Positions 25,154 through 32,977 of a DNA stretch of 64,000 nucleotides are shown one piece after another; position 1 is the first letter of the stretch, and each line of letters starts with the position of its first letter. This DNA comes from SIG603 sp964370635 (GTDB taxonomy: Bacteria; Bacillota; Clostridia; Oscillospirales; Acutalibacteraceae), in the NCBI GenBank assembly GCA_964370635.1, contig CAYJJU010000007.1, forward strand, positions 44,677 to 108,676, given 5' to 3'. The translations under genes were made by a program, and so were the position numbers. The notes under the pieces were generated by a model. The model was not told where the DNA came from. It saw only the letters and a program-made list of their open reading frames with translations, and ran no database searches.

Positions 25154-26008
25154 TTAGCCGTTTATTATGGCTTTTAGATAATCCCTTGCCAAGATTATGT
25201 CTTTTTCAGGATTATCCCCAACTTCTCTTTCTATTGTAAGATAGCCTTTATAGCCTATGTCTTCTAAAGCTTTCAAGTAGCTTTTGAAATCCACTCCGCC
25301 CGTACCCAGTGGCAGCTCTTCAAAAGATGTGTCTAACAGCATTTCAGATTCTTCCATTTTATAGATTATCTCAGGGTCGGCCTCATAAAGTCTAATTCCG
25401 TCTTTTGCGTGAGTGTGCACAATATAATCCTTTAAAGTATGCACAGCCAGTGCAGGGTCATCGCCTGTAACCATGACAAAGTTTGCAGGGTCAAGGTTTA
25501 CCGCAACGCCTTTTGAGTTTAAACTATCTAAAAATTCTTTTAAAACCACTGCTTTTTCAGGGCCTGTTTCCACTGCAAAATGTGCATTTAAGCTGTCTGC
25601 ATACTGGGAAAGCTTACCGCAAGCGTCTTGCATGATTTTATATCTTGGATGATTTTTATCCTCAGGAACTACGCCTATATGTGTGGTTACAATGTTTGTT
25701 TCAAGCTCTTTAGCATATTCTAAAATTCTTTTTGACTTATCGACAAGCTCCGCATTTTTTTCAGGATAAATAAAGCCCATTCCCAAGTCGCCACAAATAG
25801 CAGACACCTTTAGACCATTAGATTTTACCATGTCTAAAATTTCTTTTACCCTTTGAGGCGTAATTTTATCAAAAGCGGTTTCATAATTTGTTGCATGAAT
25901 TTGCACGCCATCAAGGCCTAGGTCTTTAGCTTTTTTCAAAGCACTTGCTATATCAAGTTTGAAAGATTCAGTAAGCACACCGATTGGAAAATTATACATA
26001 TTTTTCAC
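25154..26008 (-). CDS. Sugar-phosphate isomerase/epimerase, xylose-isomerase-like TIM barrel
   Basis: A 284-aa AP_endonuc_2-type barrel. VQIHATNYE, ETGPEKA, NLDPANFVMVTGD, HTHAKDGI and TIEREVGDNP are the metal-binding positions (Glu, Asp, His, Glu). Relatives include IolI/IolH-like inosose isomerases, so a link to the inositol locus 4 kb away is possible but not shown. It appears to be in one unit with the small lipoprotein. Confidence 0.82.
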   Translation of the reverse strand: MKNMYNFPIGVLTESFKLDIASALKKAKDLGLDGVQIHATNYETAFDKITPQRVKEILDMVKSNGLKVSAICGDLGMGFIYPEKNAELVDKSKRILEYAKELETNIVTTHIGVVPEDKNHPRYKIMQDACGKLSQYADSLNAHFAVETGPEKAVVLKEFLDSLNSKGVAVNLDPANFVMVTGDDPALAVHTLKDYIVHTHAKDGIRLYEADPEIIYKMEESEMLLDTSFEELPLGTGGVDFKSYLKALEDIGYKGYLTIEREVGDNPEKDIILARDYLKAIING

Positions 26009-26097
26009 TCCTTTTAACTTTAGTTTATTTCTAAATATATAATATCACAGATACGATAAATGTCAATGAGTAATTGTTTTTTAAAAAATATATATTT

Positions 26098-27444
26098 TTA
26101 TTTTAAATCAAAGACATTTTCAAGTATATTCTCTGTATTTATTTTAGCAAGAATTCTCGTGCCCGACTCGTGAACAGAAAGTTGCACTCCATTCATTTGA
26201 ACCGTTGCACTCTCTGACACTCCCGGAATATACTCAGTTTCATTTGTCGACACTTTAACTATGGTAAGGTTCTCATAAACCCCATTTCCACCGTCTTCTT
26301 TTCCATACATCATAATGATGTTATTTTCAATGTCTACTACAGAAAACGCTTCGCTTTGCTGTGTGGCAAACTGAGACACTAAGCCTTGCTGCATAGCCTC
26401 TTCTATAAGCACGCTGTTATGAATAACAATTGGAATTTCTATCCTAAAGCCGCCGTTTCCGTTTGAGCTTTTATAAAAGTAAATATCTGTTTCCTTGCCT
26501 GTTTGAACTATTCCTTTTACAGAAAGTTTCATATCATACGGAACAGTTGTGCCTGCGGCGCCATTTTCTGAGAAAAATTCTATGCCCGCATAGTATAACT
26601 CCTCGGGCGCACCACGTGTTATGTCAGATACATGATGTTCCACCTGTGATATATCATTCCAATAATATCCCAAAATCGTGTAAAGTCCTCTGCTATCCCT
26701 TCCATAGTTATCATATAAGTAGGTATCGTACCAGTCTTTCATGATTAATGTTGTTAAATCGGGATTATTGCTAGGTTGCTCCCCTACCGTGTCTCTTATA
26801 AACCCTGTCGGGTCATCCATATATTTAAATATGTCACGAAGTATAGGCTCGTCATCTCCCGGTATTGGCGAGCTGCCTATTATAAATTCTGAACTTGCCG
26901 TCGAAGGGCCAGCTCCCGATGAATTTGCTTCTCTATAAACAAATTCAGACTCAGCTACCACTGCACCTATTTGCTGTGTGGAGGTAAGAATTTCAGCGCT
27001 ACTATCGTACTTGAAAAAATATTCATCCTCTGCCAGCTCATAAGTAGATTCGTCCACCGATAAAGTGACTATTTCTAGGCCTTCCCACTCTTCAATATGA
27101 TACACACCCCATACTTCTTCCATACCAAAACCCGTGTTTATATTCATGATATATCCATCTTCATAAACTCTTATATACGGGAGATTATCATCGGTAAATG
27201 TCGTGCCGTCTGCCGCAGTGTAGCACGCATAACCGGCTTCGTCTGTCACTTTACTGCCCTGAGAAACTATTTCTTCATCGTCATAGTCATCATCAAAATA
27301 TCCTCCACCCTCAAAAAAGCCTCCGGTAAAGTACTCTTCCACTTCTCCGGTTTCAACAAAATAGTCTAAAACAGCAATCACGTCTGAACATCCACTAAGT
27401 AAAACTGCAAAAATCAAGGAAAGCGCCAATAATAATTTTTTCAT
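26098..27444 (-). CDS. Uncharacterised large lipoprotein
   Basis: A 448-aa protein with a lipoprotein signal (LLSGCSD, Cys about residue 19), an acidic and Gly-rich N-terminal region (GGFFEGGGYFDDDYDDEE), and beta-rich C-terminal half. I recognise no domain. It stands alone, downstream of the MacB-like operon and separated from it by a strong hairpin. Confidence 0.75.
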   Translation of the reverse strand: MKKLLLALSLIFAVLLSGCSDVIAVLDYFVETGEVEEYFTGGFFEGGGYFDDDYDDEEIVSQGSKVTDEAGYACYTAADGTTFTDDNLPYIRVYEDGYIMNINTGFGMEEVWGVYHIEEWEGLEIVTLSVDESTYELAEDEYFFKYDSSAEILTSTQQIGAVVAESEFVYREANSSGAGPSTASSEFIIGSSPIPGDDEPILRDIFKYMDDPTGFIRDTVGEQPSNNPDLTTLIMKDWYDTYLYDNYGRDSRGLYTILGYYWNDISQVEHHVSDITRGAPEELYYAGIEFFSENGAAGTTVPYDMKLSVKGIVQTGKETDIYFYKSSNGNGGFRIEIPIVIHNSVLIEEAMQQGLVSQFATQQSEAFSVVDIENNIIMMYGKEDGGNGVYENLTIVKVSTNETEYIPGVSESATVQMNGVQLSVHESGTRILAKINTENILENVFDLK

Positions 27445-27479
27445 ATAATCACCCCATCAAACTGTATAATAATAAAGAA

Positions 27480-27515
27480 CTACAATGATAAAAAATAGTA
27501 TTTTTATCATTGTAG
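27480..27515 (-). terminator. Terminator of the MacB-like operon
   Basis: CTACAATGATAAAAA and TTTTTATCATTGTAG: a 15-bp perfect stem with a 6-nt loop. Confidence 0.8.
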
Positions 27516-27545
27516 CATGTAATTAATTATTTTTCAAGTTAGATT

Positions 27546-30323
27546 TTATTCACTGCGAAGTGCAATAACTGGGTCTTTTTGTGCAGCTTTTCTTGATGGT
27601 AGCAGTCCGCCTATTACAGTAACGACTACGCTTATCATAAGGAGTATTATACCAGCAGATACCGGAAGACCAACGCTTACCGAAGTGTCGCCTATTAGTC
27701 CTTGTATAATCGAGTTTATAGGTATATTAAGTAGCAAAGTTGCACCTATGCCTATAATACCTGAAATTAGACCTATTATTAGTGTTTCTGCGTTAAACAC
27801 CTGCGAAATATTTGCCTTTGAAGCACCTAGGGCCCTTAAAACGCCTATCTCTTTTGTTCTTTCAATTACAGAAATATGGGTAATAATTCCTACCATTATG
27901 CATGATACCACAAGCGATACCGCAACAAAGGCAATAAGCACATAAGAAACAGTGTCTACCATTGTAGTCATTGCAGAGGTTAGAGTTTCCACGTAATCAG
28001 TGTATACAATTTGGTTTTCTTCGCTTGCGCTTTCATTATAGTTTGCAATGCTTAAAACCACGCCGTCTTTGTCCTCAAAACTGTCTGCATAGATGTTTAT
28101 TGCACTTGGTGAGGCATAATCTACCTTGCCAAAACTTTTGATATTCCCGTCATAAGTTCCGCCTAGCATGTCTTCATATAAGCCTAGCAAAATCTCGTCA
28201 TCCGGTGTTTCTAAAAGCCAAGTGTCTAGCATTCCTGCGAGCATTTCGTCTGTCATTTGCGTCATAGCCGCGCCTTGTGCTCCTTGAGCGCCTTGATCCG
28301 CTTGAGCATCTTCCTCTACTGCTTCTTCATCGCCTTGTGAATAGTACATGATTAGCGAGTACAGGTCTGCTTTCTCGGCGACAGTCATGTTCTCTATATG
28401 TCCTGTAATGTCTGCAATTTTTTCCTCGTCGCTATCTGCCTCAAAAGGTGCGCCTGTCAAGACATTGATGTCCTCTGATGGCTCTTGTGCAAGCAAAACA
28501 GCACTTTCATTGCTTGTTTCAATTATATAATCTGTCAAAAGTGTTGTGTATGCAAAATCTGTCGATATACTTGCATCTACAGCCCCTTCTTTAGGGCTTA
28601 TTATTCCTGATATTTTTAAAGTTTGAGCATTTTCCATCACTTCATGGTTTGATGAAAGCTCATCTTCTGAAATAAGTGCAAATGTGCCGTCTTCGTTTTC
28701 TATATACTTATCGCCATTTGTAAGAAGATATAATTCATGTGCTAAAACTTCTTCGTATGAAAAATTAATTTGTGGCGCTTCTTCGCCGTCCTCTATAAGC
28801 TGTGCATATTCTTCGTATTCATCGGCTGTTATAAATCCTATTTGGTAAAGTGTTTCTGCCGATACTGTATTGTTCTCGTCTGTCACAAGCAGTATTTCAT
28901 CGTGATTTTGTGGAAGCTCTCCGCTTACTAAGTCGTAATTTTGCATTAAAGTTTCGTTTATCACTCCGCCATCGCTACTAGGATTTAGCTGAGAGAAATT
29001 AGACGCACCGCTTGATGCAGAGCTTCCGCTTAGCATAGAAAGCATCATATTTTGTGGATTCATACTTTGTGGTGAAAAAGCGTTTGAACCATCGATTAAT
29101 TCAGTTGGGTCTGCGTCTGTATTTATAAACTCACCATCTGTGTCATATGCGTACACAGAAAAACTTGTGTCGTACGAGTAATGCACGCCGTCTTCACCTA
29201 AATACTGCGCAATTTCACTGTTTTCGTCGTCCAAAAACTCTTTAAAAGGTGTAAGGTTATTTGTAATTGTCATATCACTTACGGTTTCAAGCTGGTCAAA
29301 GTTTGATGAAACACCGTCGGTTTCGACTACTACTTCTTCCTCATCCTCTGCTCTAAAAGGCATAGGAGGGCTATCGCCCATATTAATGGTTTCGGCCGAA
29401 ATCGTTATAGGGTATGACGACATGGTATCTTTTTGCAAGTCATCGATATAGGTGTTAACTCCGTTTGAAAGGGATAAAATAAGCGCTATGCCTATGATTC
29501 CTATAGAGCCTGCAAAGGCTGTCAAAATTGTACGTTTCTTTTTTGTGTTTAAGTTGCTTAAACTAAGGCCAAAAGAAGTTTTCATCTTCATTTTTGACTT
29601 TTTCTTGCCATTTCTTACATTAGAATCGGCAACAACCTGCTTGGCAGTATACTCATTACTATCAGACACGATTACACCGTCTTTTAGCTTTATTATACGA
29701 GTAGAATAATCCTGCGCAAGTTCTGGGTTATGCGTTACCATTACTACAAGCTTTTCTTTTGCAACCTCTTTTAATAGCTCCATAATTTGTATGCTAGTGT
29801 CGGTGTCAAGCGCACCTGTAGGCTCGTCGGCAAGCAAGATATCTGGGTCGTTTATAAGCGCCCTTGCAATCGCAACCCTTTGCATTTGACCACCTGAGAG
29901 TTGGTTGGGTTTTTTATGGATATGCTCTTTAAGTCCAACTTTTGCTAGGGCTTCCTTTGCACGTTTTTTTCTCTCAGATTTTGACACGCCACCTATGGTA
30001 AGCGCAAGCTCAACATTTGCCAAAACTGTTTGGTGTCCTATAAGGTTGTAGCTTTGAAAAATAAAGCCTATTGTGTGATTTCTGTAAGTATCCCAATCCC
30101 TGTCTTTGTAATTTTTTGTAGATACACCGTTTATGATAAGGTCGCCGCTGTCGTATTTATCAAGACCACCGACTATATTTAAAAGCGTCGTCTTTCCCGA
30201 ACCACTCGTGCCTAAAATGGACACAAACTCACTGTCCCTAAAATCAACACTTACATCTTTAAGTGCAACCTGTGTAAATTCGCCTATCTTGTATTCTTTG
30301 TGAATGTTTTTTACTTGTAACAT
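27546..30323 (-). CDS. MacB-like ABC transporter, fused ATPase and FtsX permease
   Basis: A 925-aa fusion. ATPase at residues 1-225: Walker A LGTSGSGKTTLLN, signature LSGGQMQRVAIARAL, Walker B ILLADEPTGALD. A membrane segment follows at about 268-288, then a ~480-residue extracytoplasmic domain. The last three membrane segments form the FtsX domain, with the ERTKEIGVLRALGASK loop. MacB-like proteins drive extracytoplasmic work rather than import. The upstream promoter has response-regulator boxes, suggesting envelope or antimicrobial-peptide stress control. The partner coiled-coil gene precedes it by 21 nt. Confidence 0.9.
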   Translation of the reverse strand: MLQVKNIHKEYKIGEFTQVALKDVSVDFRDSEFVSILGTSGSGKTTLLNIVGGLDKYDSGDLIINGVSTKNYKDRDWDTYRNHTIGFIFQSYNLIGHQTVLANVELALTIGGVSKSERKKRAKEALAKVGLKEHIHKKPNQLSGGQMQRVAIARALINDPDILLADEPTGALDTDTSIQIMELLKEVAKEKLVVMVTHNPELAQDYSTRIIKLKDGVIVSDSNEYTAKQVVADSNVRNGKKKSKMKMKTSFGLSLSNLNTKKKRTILTAFAGSIGIIGIALILSLSNGVNTYIDDLQKDTMSSYPITISAETINMGDSPPMPFRAEDEEEVVVETDGVSSNFDQLETVSDMTITNNLTPFKEFLDDENSEIAQYLGEDGVHYSYDTSFSVYAYDTDGEFINTDADPTELIDGSNAFSPQSMNPQNMMLSMLSGSSASSGASNFSQLNPSSDGGVINETLMQNYDLVSGELPQNHDEILLVTDENNTVSAETLYQIGFITADEYEEYAQLIEDGEEAPQINFSYEEVLAHELYLLTNGDKYIENEDGTFALISEDELSSNHEVMENAQTLKISGIISPKEGAVDASISTDFAYTTLLTDYIIETSNESAVLLAQEPSEDINVLTGAPFEADSDEEKIADITGHIENMTVAEKADLYSLIMYYSQGDEEAVEEDAQADQGAQGAQGAAMTQMTDEMLAGMLDTWLLETPDDEILLGLYEDMLGGTYDGNIKSFGKVDYASPSAINIYADSFEDKDGVVLSIANYNESASEENQIVYTDYVETLTSAMTTMVDTVSYVLIAFVAVSLVVSCIMVGIITHISVIERTKEIGVLRALGASKANISQVFNAETLIIGLISGIIGIGATLLLNIPINSIIQGLIGDTSVSVGLPVSAGIILLMISVVVTVIGGLLPSRKAAQKDPVIALRSE

Positions 30324-30344
30324 ATTATCCTCCGTTTATTTGTT

Positions 30345-30659
30345 TTATTGTTTATTTTCCAATGAACTTTTTGTTTTTTCTAAGTCCATCTTAATTTCCT
30401 CTATTTTACCTTTATATATGGCAAGTGAATTTAGCTTATCTCTTGGTTTTAAATTCGCATCATTCTTTACTGTTGTAATTTCCCTTTTAATCTTCTCGTA
30501 AAAAACCAACGAACGTTTTGCATCTTCAATTTGCGCCTCGCTTAAATCTTCGTTTTCTTCTAAGAGTATCGTAATTTCATCTTTTAACCTAACACAGCAA
30601 TTAGCAATTTCTTTAAACTCCTCGGCTTTTTCTTTTTTGTCTTTTCCAAATCCAAACAT
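30345..30659 (-). CDS. Small coiled-coil protein cotranscribed with the MacB-like gene
   Basis: A 104-aa soluble, highly charged helical protein (KAEEFKEIANCCVRLKDEIT, IEDAKRSLVFYEKIKREI, GKIEEIKMDLEKTKSSLE). I choose ATG 30659 because GGGAG lies 8 nt upstream; in-frame ATGs at 30665 and 30674 have poorer sites. No known domain. It is the first gene behind the boxed promoter at 30698-30751 and may be a cytoplasmic accessory of the transporter. Confidence 0.72.
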   Translation of the reverse strand: MFGFGKDKKEKAEEFKEIANCCVRLKDEITILLEENEDLSEAQIEDAKRSLVFYEKIKREITTVKNDANLKPRDKLNSLAIYKGKIEEIKMDLEKTKSSLENKQ

Positions 30660-30697
30660 ATTCATATCTCCCATCTCTTTATCTTTATCATGCTATT

Positions 30698-30751
30698 AAT
30701 ATAACTCCTAAACTTCAACTCAAGTTCAACTCATATTAAACTTAACTTCAA
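30698..30751 (-). promoter_or_regulatory. Response-regulator promoter of the MacB-like operon
   Basis: On the minus strand TTGAA boxes (plus-strand TTCAA) start at 30714, 30725 and 30747, with a degenerate TTAAA at 30736: exact 11-bp steps. The -10 TATATT (30698-30703) lies 10 bp from the nearest box and there is no good -35, as expected for activation by an OmpR/PhoB-type regulator. Confidence 0.72.
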
Positions 30752-30754
30752 GTT

Positions 30755-30862
30755 TTAAAATATCACTGCCAAAATCCCTACGATTACTAAAACCGGAAAA
30801 ATAAAGGTAAAGCAACCCATTCTTCTTCTGACTCTTCGTCTTACTCGTCTTCTTCTAAACAC
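30755..30862 (-). CDS. 35-aa Arg-rich single-pass membrane microprotein
   Basis: Starts at GTG 30862 with GGAGG (30872-30876) 9 nt upstream. The product begins MFRRRRVRRRVRRRMGCF and continues as a hydrophobic helix TFIFPVLVIVGILAVIF to the stop. Ten arginines in the first 14 residues followed by one membrane span give a strongly oriented (Arg-in) anchor. It has its own boxed promoter at 30903-30956, the twin of the one driving the transporter operon. Function unknown; a regulator of the transporter or kinase is an inference. Confidence 0.72.
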   Translation of the reverse strand: MFRRRRVRRRVRRRMGCFTFIFPVLVIVGILAVIF

Positions 30863-30902
30863 TTAAAATCACCTCCGTTTTCGTGTTTCTGACTATGGCT
30901 CT

Positions 30903-30956
30903 AGTATAAGCGCGAAAATTCAACTAAACTTCAACCATAATTCAAATTAAGTTCAA
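30903..30956 (-). promoter_or_regulatory. Response-regulator promoter of the microprotein gene
   Basis: Plus-strand TTCAA starts at 30919, 30930, 30941 and 30952: four boxes at exact 11-bp steps. The -10 TATACT (30903-30908) is 10 bp from the nearest box, the same spacing as at 30698-30751. The block also ends 15 bp before the -35 of the response regulator gene, so it may control both directions. Confidence 0.75.
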
Positions 30957-30970
30957 GTTTTGAAAATCTA

Positions 30971-30999
30971 TTGAAAACTCTACTTTAAAAGTATATACT
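30971..30999 (+). promoter_or_regulatory. Promoter of the two-component system genes
   Basis: TTGAAA (30971-30976), 17 bp, TATACT (30994-30999), then GGAG before ATG 31031. Confidence 0.65.
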
Positions 31000-31030
31000 G
31001 TTATAAAAGAAACTGAAATGGAGCATTATT

Positions 31031-31702
31031 ATGATAAATATATTAATAGTAGAAGACGATGACGAGCTTAGAAAACTTTTTTACACCGTAATTTCAGAAA
31101 ACGGATACAACGCAATTTGCGCCACAGACGGCATAGACGCTTTTGATTTACTTGACGAAAACCATGTCGATTTAGTAGTATCCGACGTGATGATGCCAAG
31201 AATGGATGGTTTTGAACTTATTAAAAGTTTACGGGAAGTAGGCTATGAAATGCCTGTACTGCTCATCACGGCAAAGGACTCATTTGCCGACAAACAGCGC
31301 GGCTTTCGTTTAGGCGTTGATGACTATATGGTAAAGCCCGTAGATGTAAACGAGATGATTTTAAGGATAGAGGCGCTTTTAAGGCGAAGTAAAATTTCAA
31401 GCGAAAATATAGTCACAATTAAAAACACAAAATTCAATGCCGACAATTTAATAGTATTGAGCAAACTTGGCGAGATTGAGCTTCCTCAAAAAGAGTTTAA
31501 GCTACTTTTCAAACTTGTTTCCTCTCCTAATAAAGTGTTTACAAGGCGCCAGTTAATGGACCATGTTTGGGGCGTGGACACAGAGTCTGACGAGCACACT
31601 TTAGACGTGCATATAAGTAGACTTCGTGGAAAGCTTAAAGGCAATGAAGATTTTGAAATTAAAGCGGTTAGAGGGCTTGGCTTTAAGGCGGTGGAAAAAT
31701 GA
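31031..31702 (+). CDS. OmpR/PhoB-family response regulator
   Basis: A 223-aa protein. Receiver: EDDDEL acidic pocket, phosphorylated Asp in VVSDVMMPRMDGFE (about residue 53), TAK and KPVD switch residues. C-terminal winged helix: LPQKEFKLLFKLVSSPNKVF, RRQLMDHVWG, DEHTLDVHISRLRGKL, VRGLGFKAV. It likely binds the 11-bp phased TTGAA boxes next to it. The kinase gene overlaps its end by 4 nt. Confidence 0.92.
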   Translation: MINILIVEDDDELRKLFYTVISENGYNAICATDGIDAFDLLDENHVDLVVSDVMMPRMDGFELIKSLREVGYEMPVLLITAKDSFADKQRGFRLGVDDYMVKPVDVNEMILRIEALLRRSKISSENIVTIKNTKFNADNLIVLSKLGEIELPQKEFKLLFKLVSSPNKVFTRRQLMDHVWGVDTESDEHTLDVHISRLRGKLKGNEDFEIKAVRGLGFKAVEK

Positions 31703-32712
31703 AGAAAAAGCGTAAGATTAGTACCATTCTCACTTTTACAATTTTTTCTCTCTTACTCTGCTTAATTCCACTAGGGATAATAGCAAATAACTTTCCTGCC
31801 TTTGATTTTGGTATTAAAGAAATGCCAATATTCCGATTATTCTTTGCCACTACATTCTTTGCCGTAGTTGGAACACTGGTTTCAAAACTGATAAGCAGAA
31901 ACTCAATAAAAACTATTGAAGAAATAAATGACGCCACTAAAGAAATTGCAAATGGTAATTATAATGTTAGGATAGAAGAAAAAAGCACACTGCTTGAACT
32001 TAATGACATGGCACATAACTTTAACCTTATGGCAAAGGATTTAGCACAAACTCATATGATGAATAACGACTTTATAGGCAATGTGTCGCATGAATTTAAG
32101 ACACCACTTTCAGCGATTGATGGATATGCAACACTACTAAAAAGCAAAACTCTTTCGCCCGAAAAGACAAAAGAGTATGCAGAGCATATTTTGCTAAGCT
32201 CAAAAAGACTTAGCAAAATGACAGGCAATATTTTACTGCTTTCAACGCTAGATAACAACGCAATCACAGTCAAGAAAAATATTTTTTTATTAGATGAACA
32301 AATTCGTGAAGTAATTTTACTGTACGAAGTACAGTGGCTTAATAAAAACACCCAACTTAATATCGACTTAGACGAAATAAAATTTAACGGCGATAAAGAG
32401 CTGCTTTACCATGTTTGGCAAAACTTAATATCAAATGCGATAAAGTTTTGTGACAAAAACGGAAAAATCGACATTTCTCTCAAAAAAAATGCCGAAAAAA
32501 CGGTGTTTTCCATTTCAAACACCGGCTCTTATATAACTAAAAATGACACGACTCGCATTTTCGAAAAATTTTACCAAACCGACACTTCTCGCTCATCAAA
32601 GGGAAACGGTTTAGGCCTATCCATTGTAAAAAAAGTTGTAGACCTACATAACGGAGAAGTCTCCGTCAAAAGCATTAAAGAAAAAACAACGAATTTTACG
32701 GTTATTTTATAA
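31699..32712 (+). CDS. Sensor histidine kinase
   Basis: A 337-aa kinase. Two membrane segments (about residues 9-29 and 44-64) leave only a short external loop, so it may sense within the membrane or through a partner. A HAMP region follows, then the H-box FIGNVSHEFKTPLSAIDGYA, N-box LISNAIKFCD and G2 GNGLGLSIVKKVVDLHNG. Kinases with tiny sensor loops often take signals from an associated transporter, which fits the neighbouring MacB-like protein. Confidence 0.92.
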   Translation: MKKKRKISTILTFTIFSLLLCLIPLGIIANNFPAFDFGIKEMPIFRLFFATTFFAVVGTLVSKLISRNSIKTIEEINDATKEIANGNYNVRIEEKSTLLELNDMAHNFNLMAKDLAQTHMMNNDFIGNVSHEFKTPLSAIDGYATLLKSKTLSPEKTKEYAEHILLSSKRLSKMTGNILLLSTLDNNAITVKKNIFLLDEQIREVILLYEVQWLNKNTQLNIDLDEIKFNGDKELLYHVWQNLISNAIKFCDKNGKIDISLKKNAEKTVFSISNTGSYITKNDTTRIFEKFYQTDTSRSSKGNGLGLSIVKKVVDLHNGEVSVKSIKEKTTNFTVIL

Positions 32713-32723
32713 ATTTAAAGCAC

Positions 32724-32754
32724 AAAACGCACCCACAGCTGTGAGTGCGTTTTT
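32724..32754 (+). terminator. Terminator of the two-component operon
   Basis: AAAACGCAC and GTGCGTTTT arms enclose an inner CACAGCTGTG palindrome, followed by T-rich sequence. Confidence 0.8.
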
Positions 32755-32767
32755 CATTTTTATAGAT

Positions 32768-32844
32768 TGGTCGGAGTGCGGAGATTCGAACTCCGGGCCT
32801 CTGCGTCCCGAACGCAGCGCTCTACCAAACTGAGCCACACCCCG
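32768..32844 (-). tRNA. tRNA-Pro (anticodon CGG)
   Basis: Acceptor CGGGGTG pairs with CACTCCG, discriminator A and an encoded CCA. D arm GGCTCAGTTTGGTAGAGC, anticodon stem CTGCG/CGCAG with loop TTCGGGA (anticodon CGG), T arm with GTTCGAATC. All four arms fold. Confidence 0.93.
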
Positions 32845-32854
32845 ACAATAAATT

Positions 32855-32928
32855 TGGCTGCGCAGCTAGGATTTGAACCCAGACAAGCAGAGTCAGAGTC
32901 TGCCGTGCTACCCTTACACAACTGCGCA
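32855..32928 (-). tRNA. tRNA-Gln (anticodon CTG)
   Basis: Acceptor TGCGCAG pairs with CTGCGCA, discriminator G and encoded CCA. Anticodon stem GCAGA/TCTGC encloses loop CTCTGAC, giving CTG. T arm with GTTCAAATC. The D-loop is short. It is 10 nt from tRNA-Pro, so the two are probably one transcript. Confidence 0.88.
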
Positions 32929-32977
32929 AAATTTACTATACAATTATACCAAACTAAAAATAAAAGTCAAGCCAAAA

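Noticed and set aside
25154..26008. Calling the TIM-barrel isomerase iolI or iolH
   Set aside because: The fold fits, but it is separate from the iol operon and no residue pattern seen here fixes the substrate.
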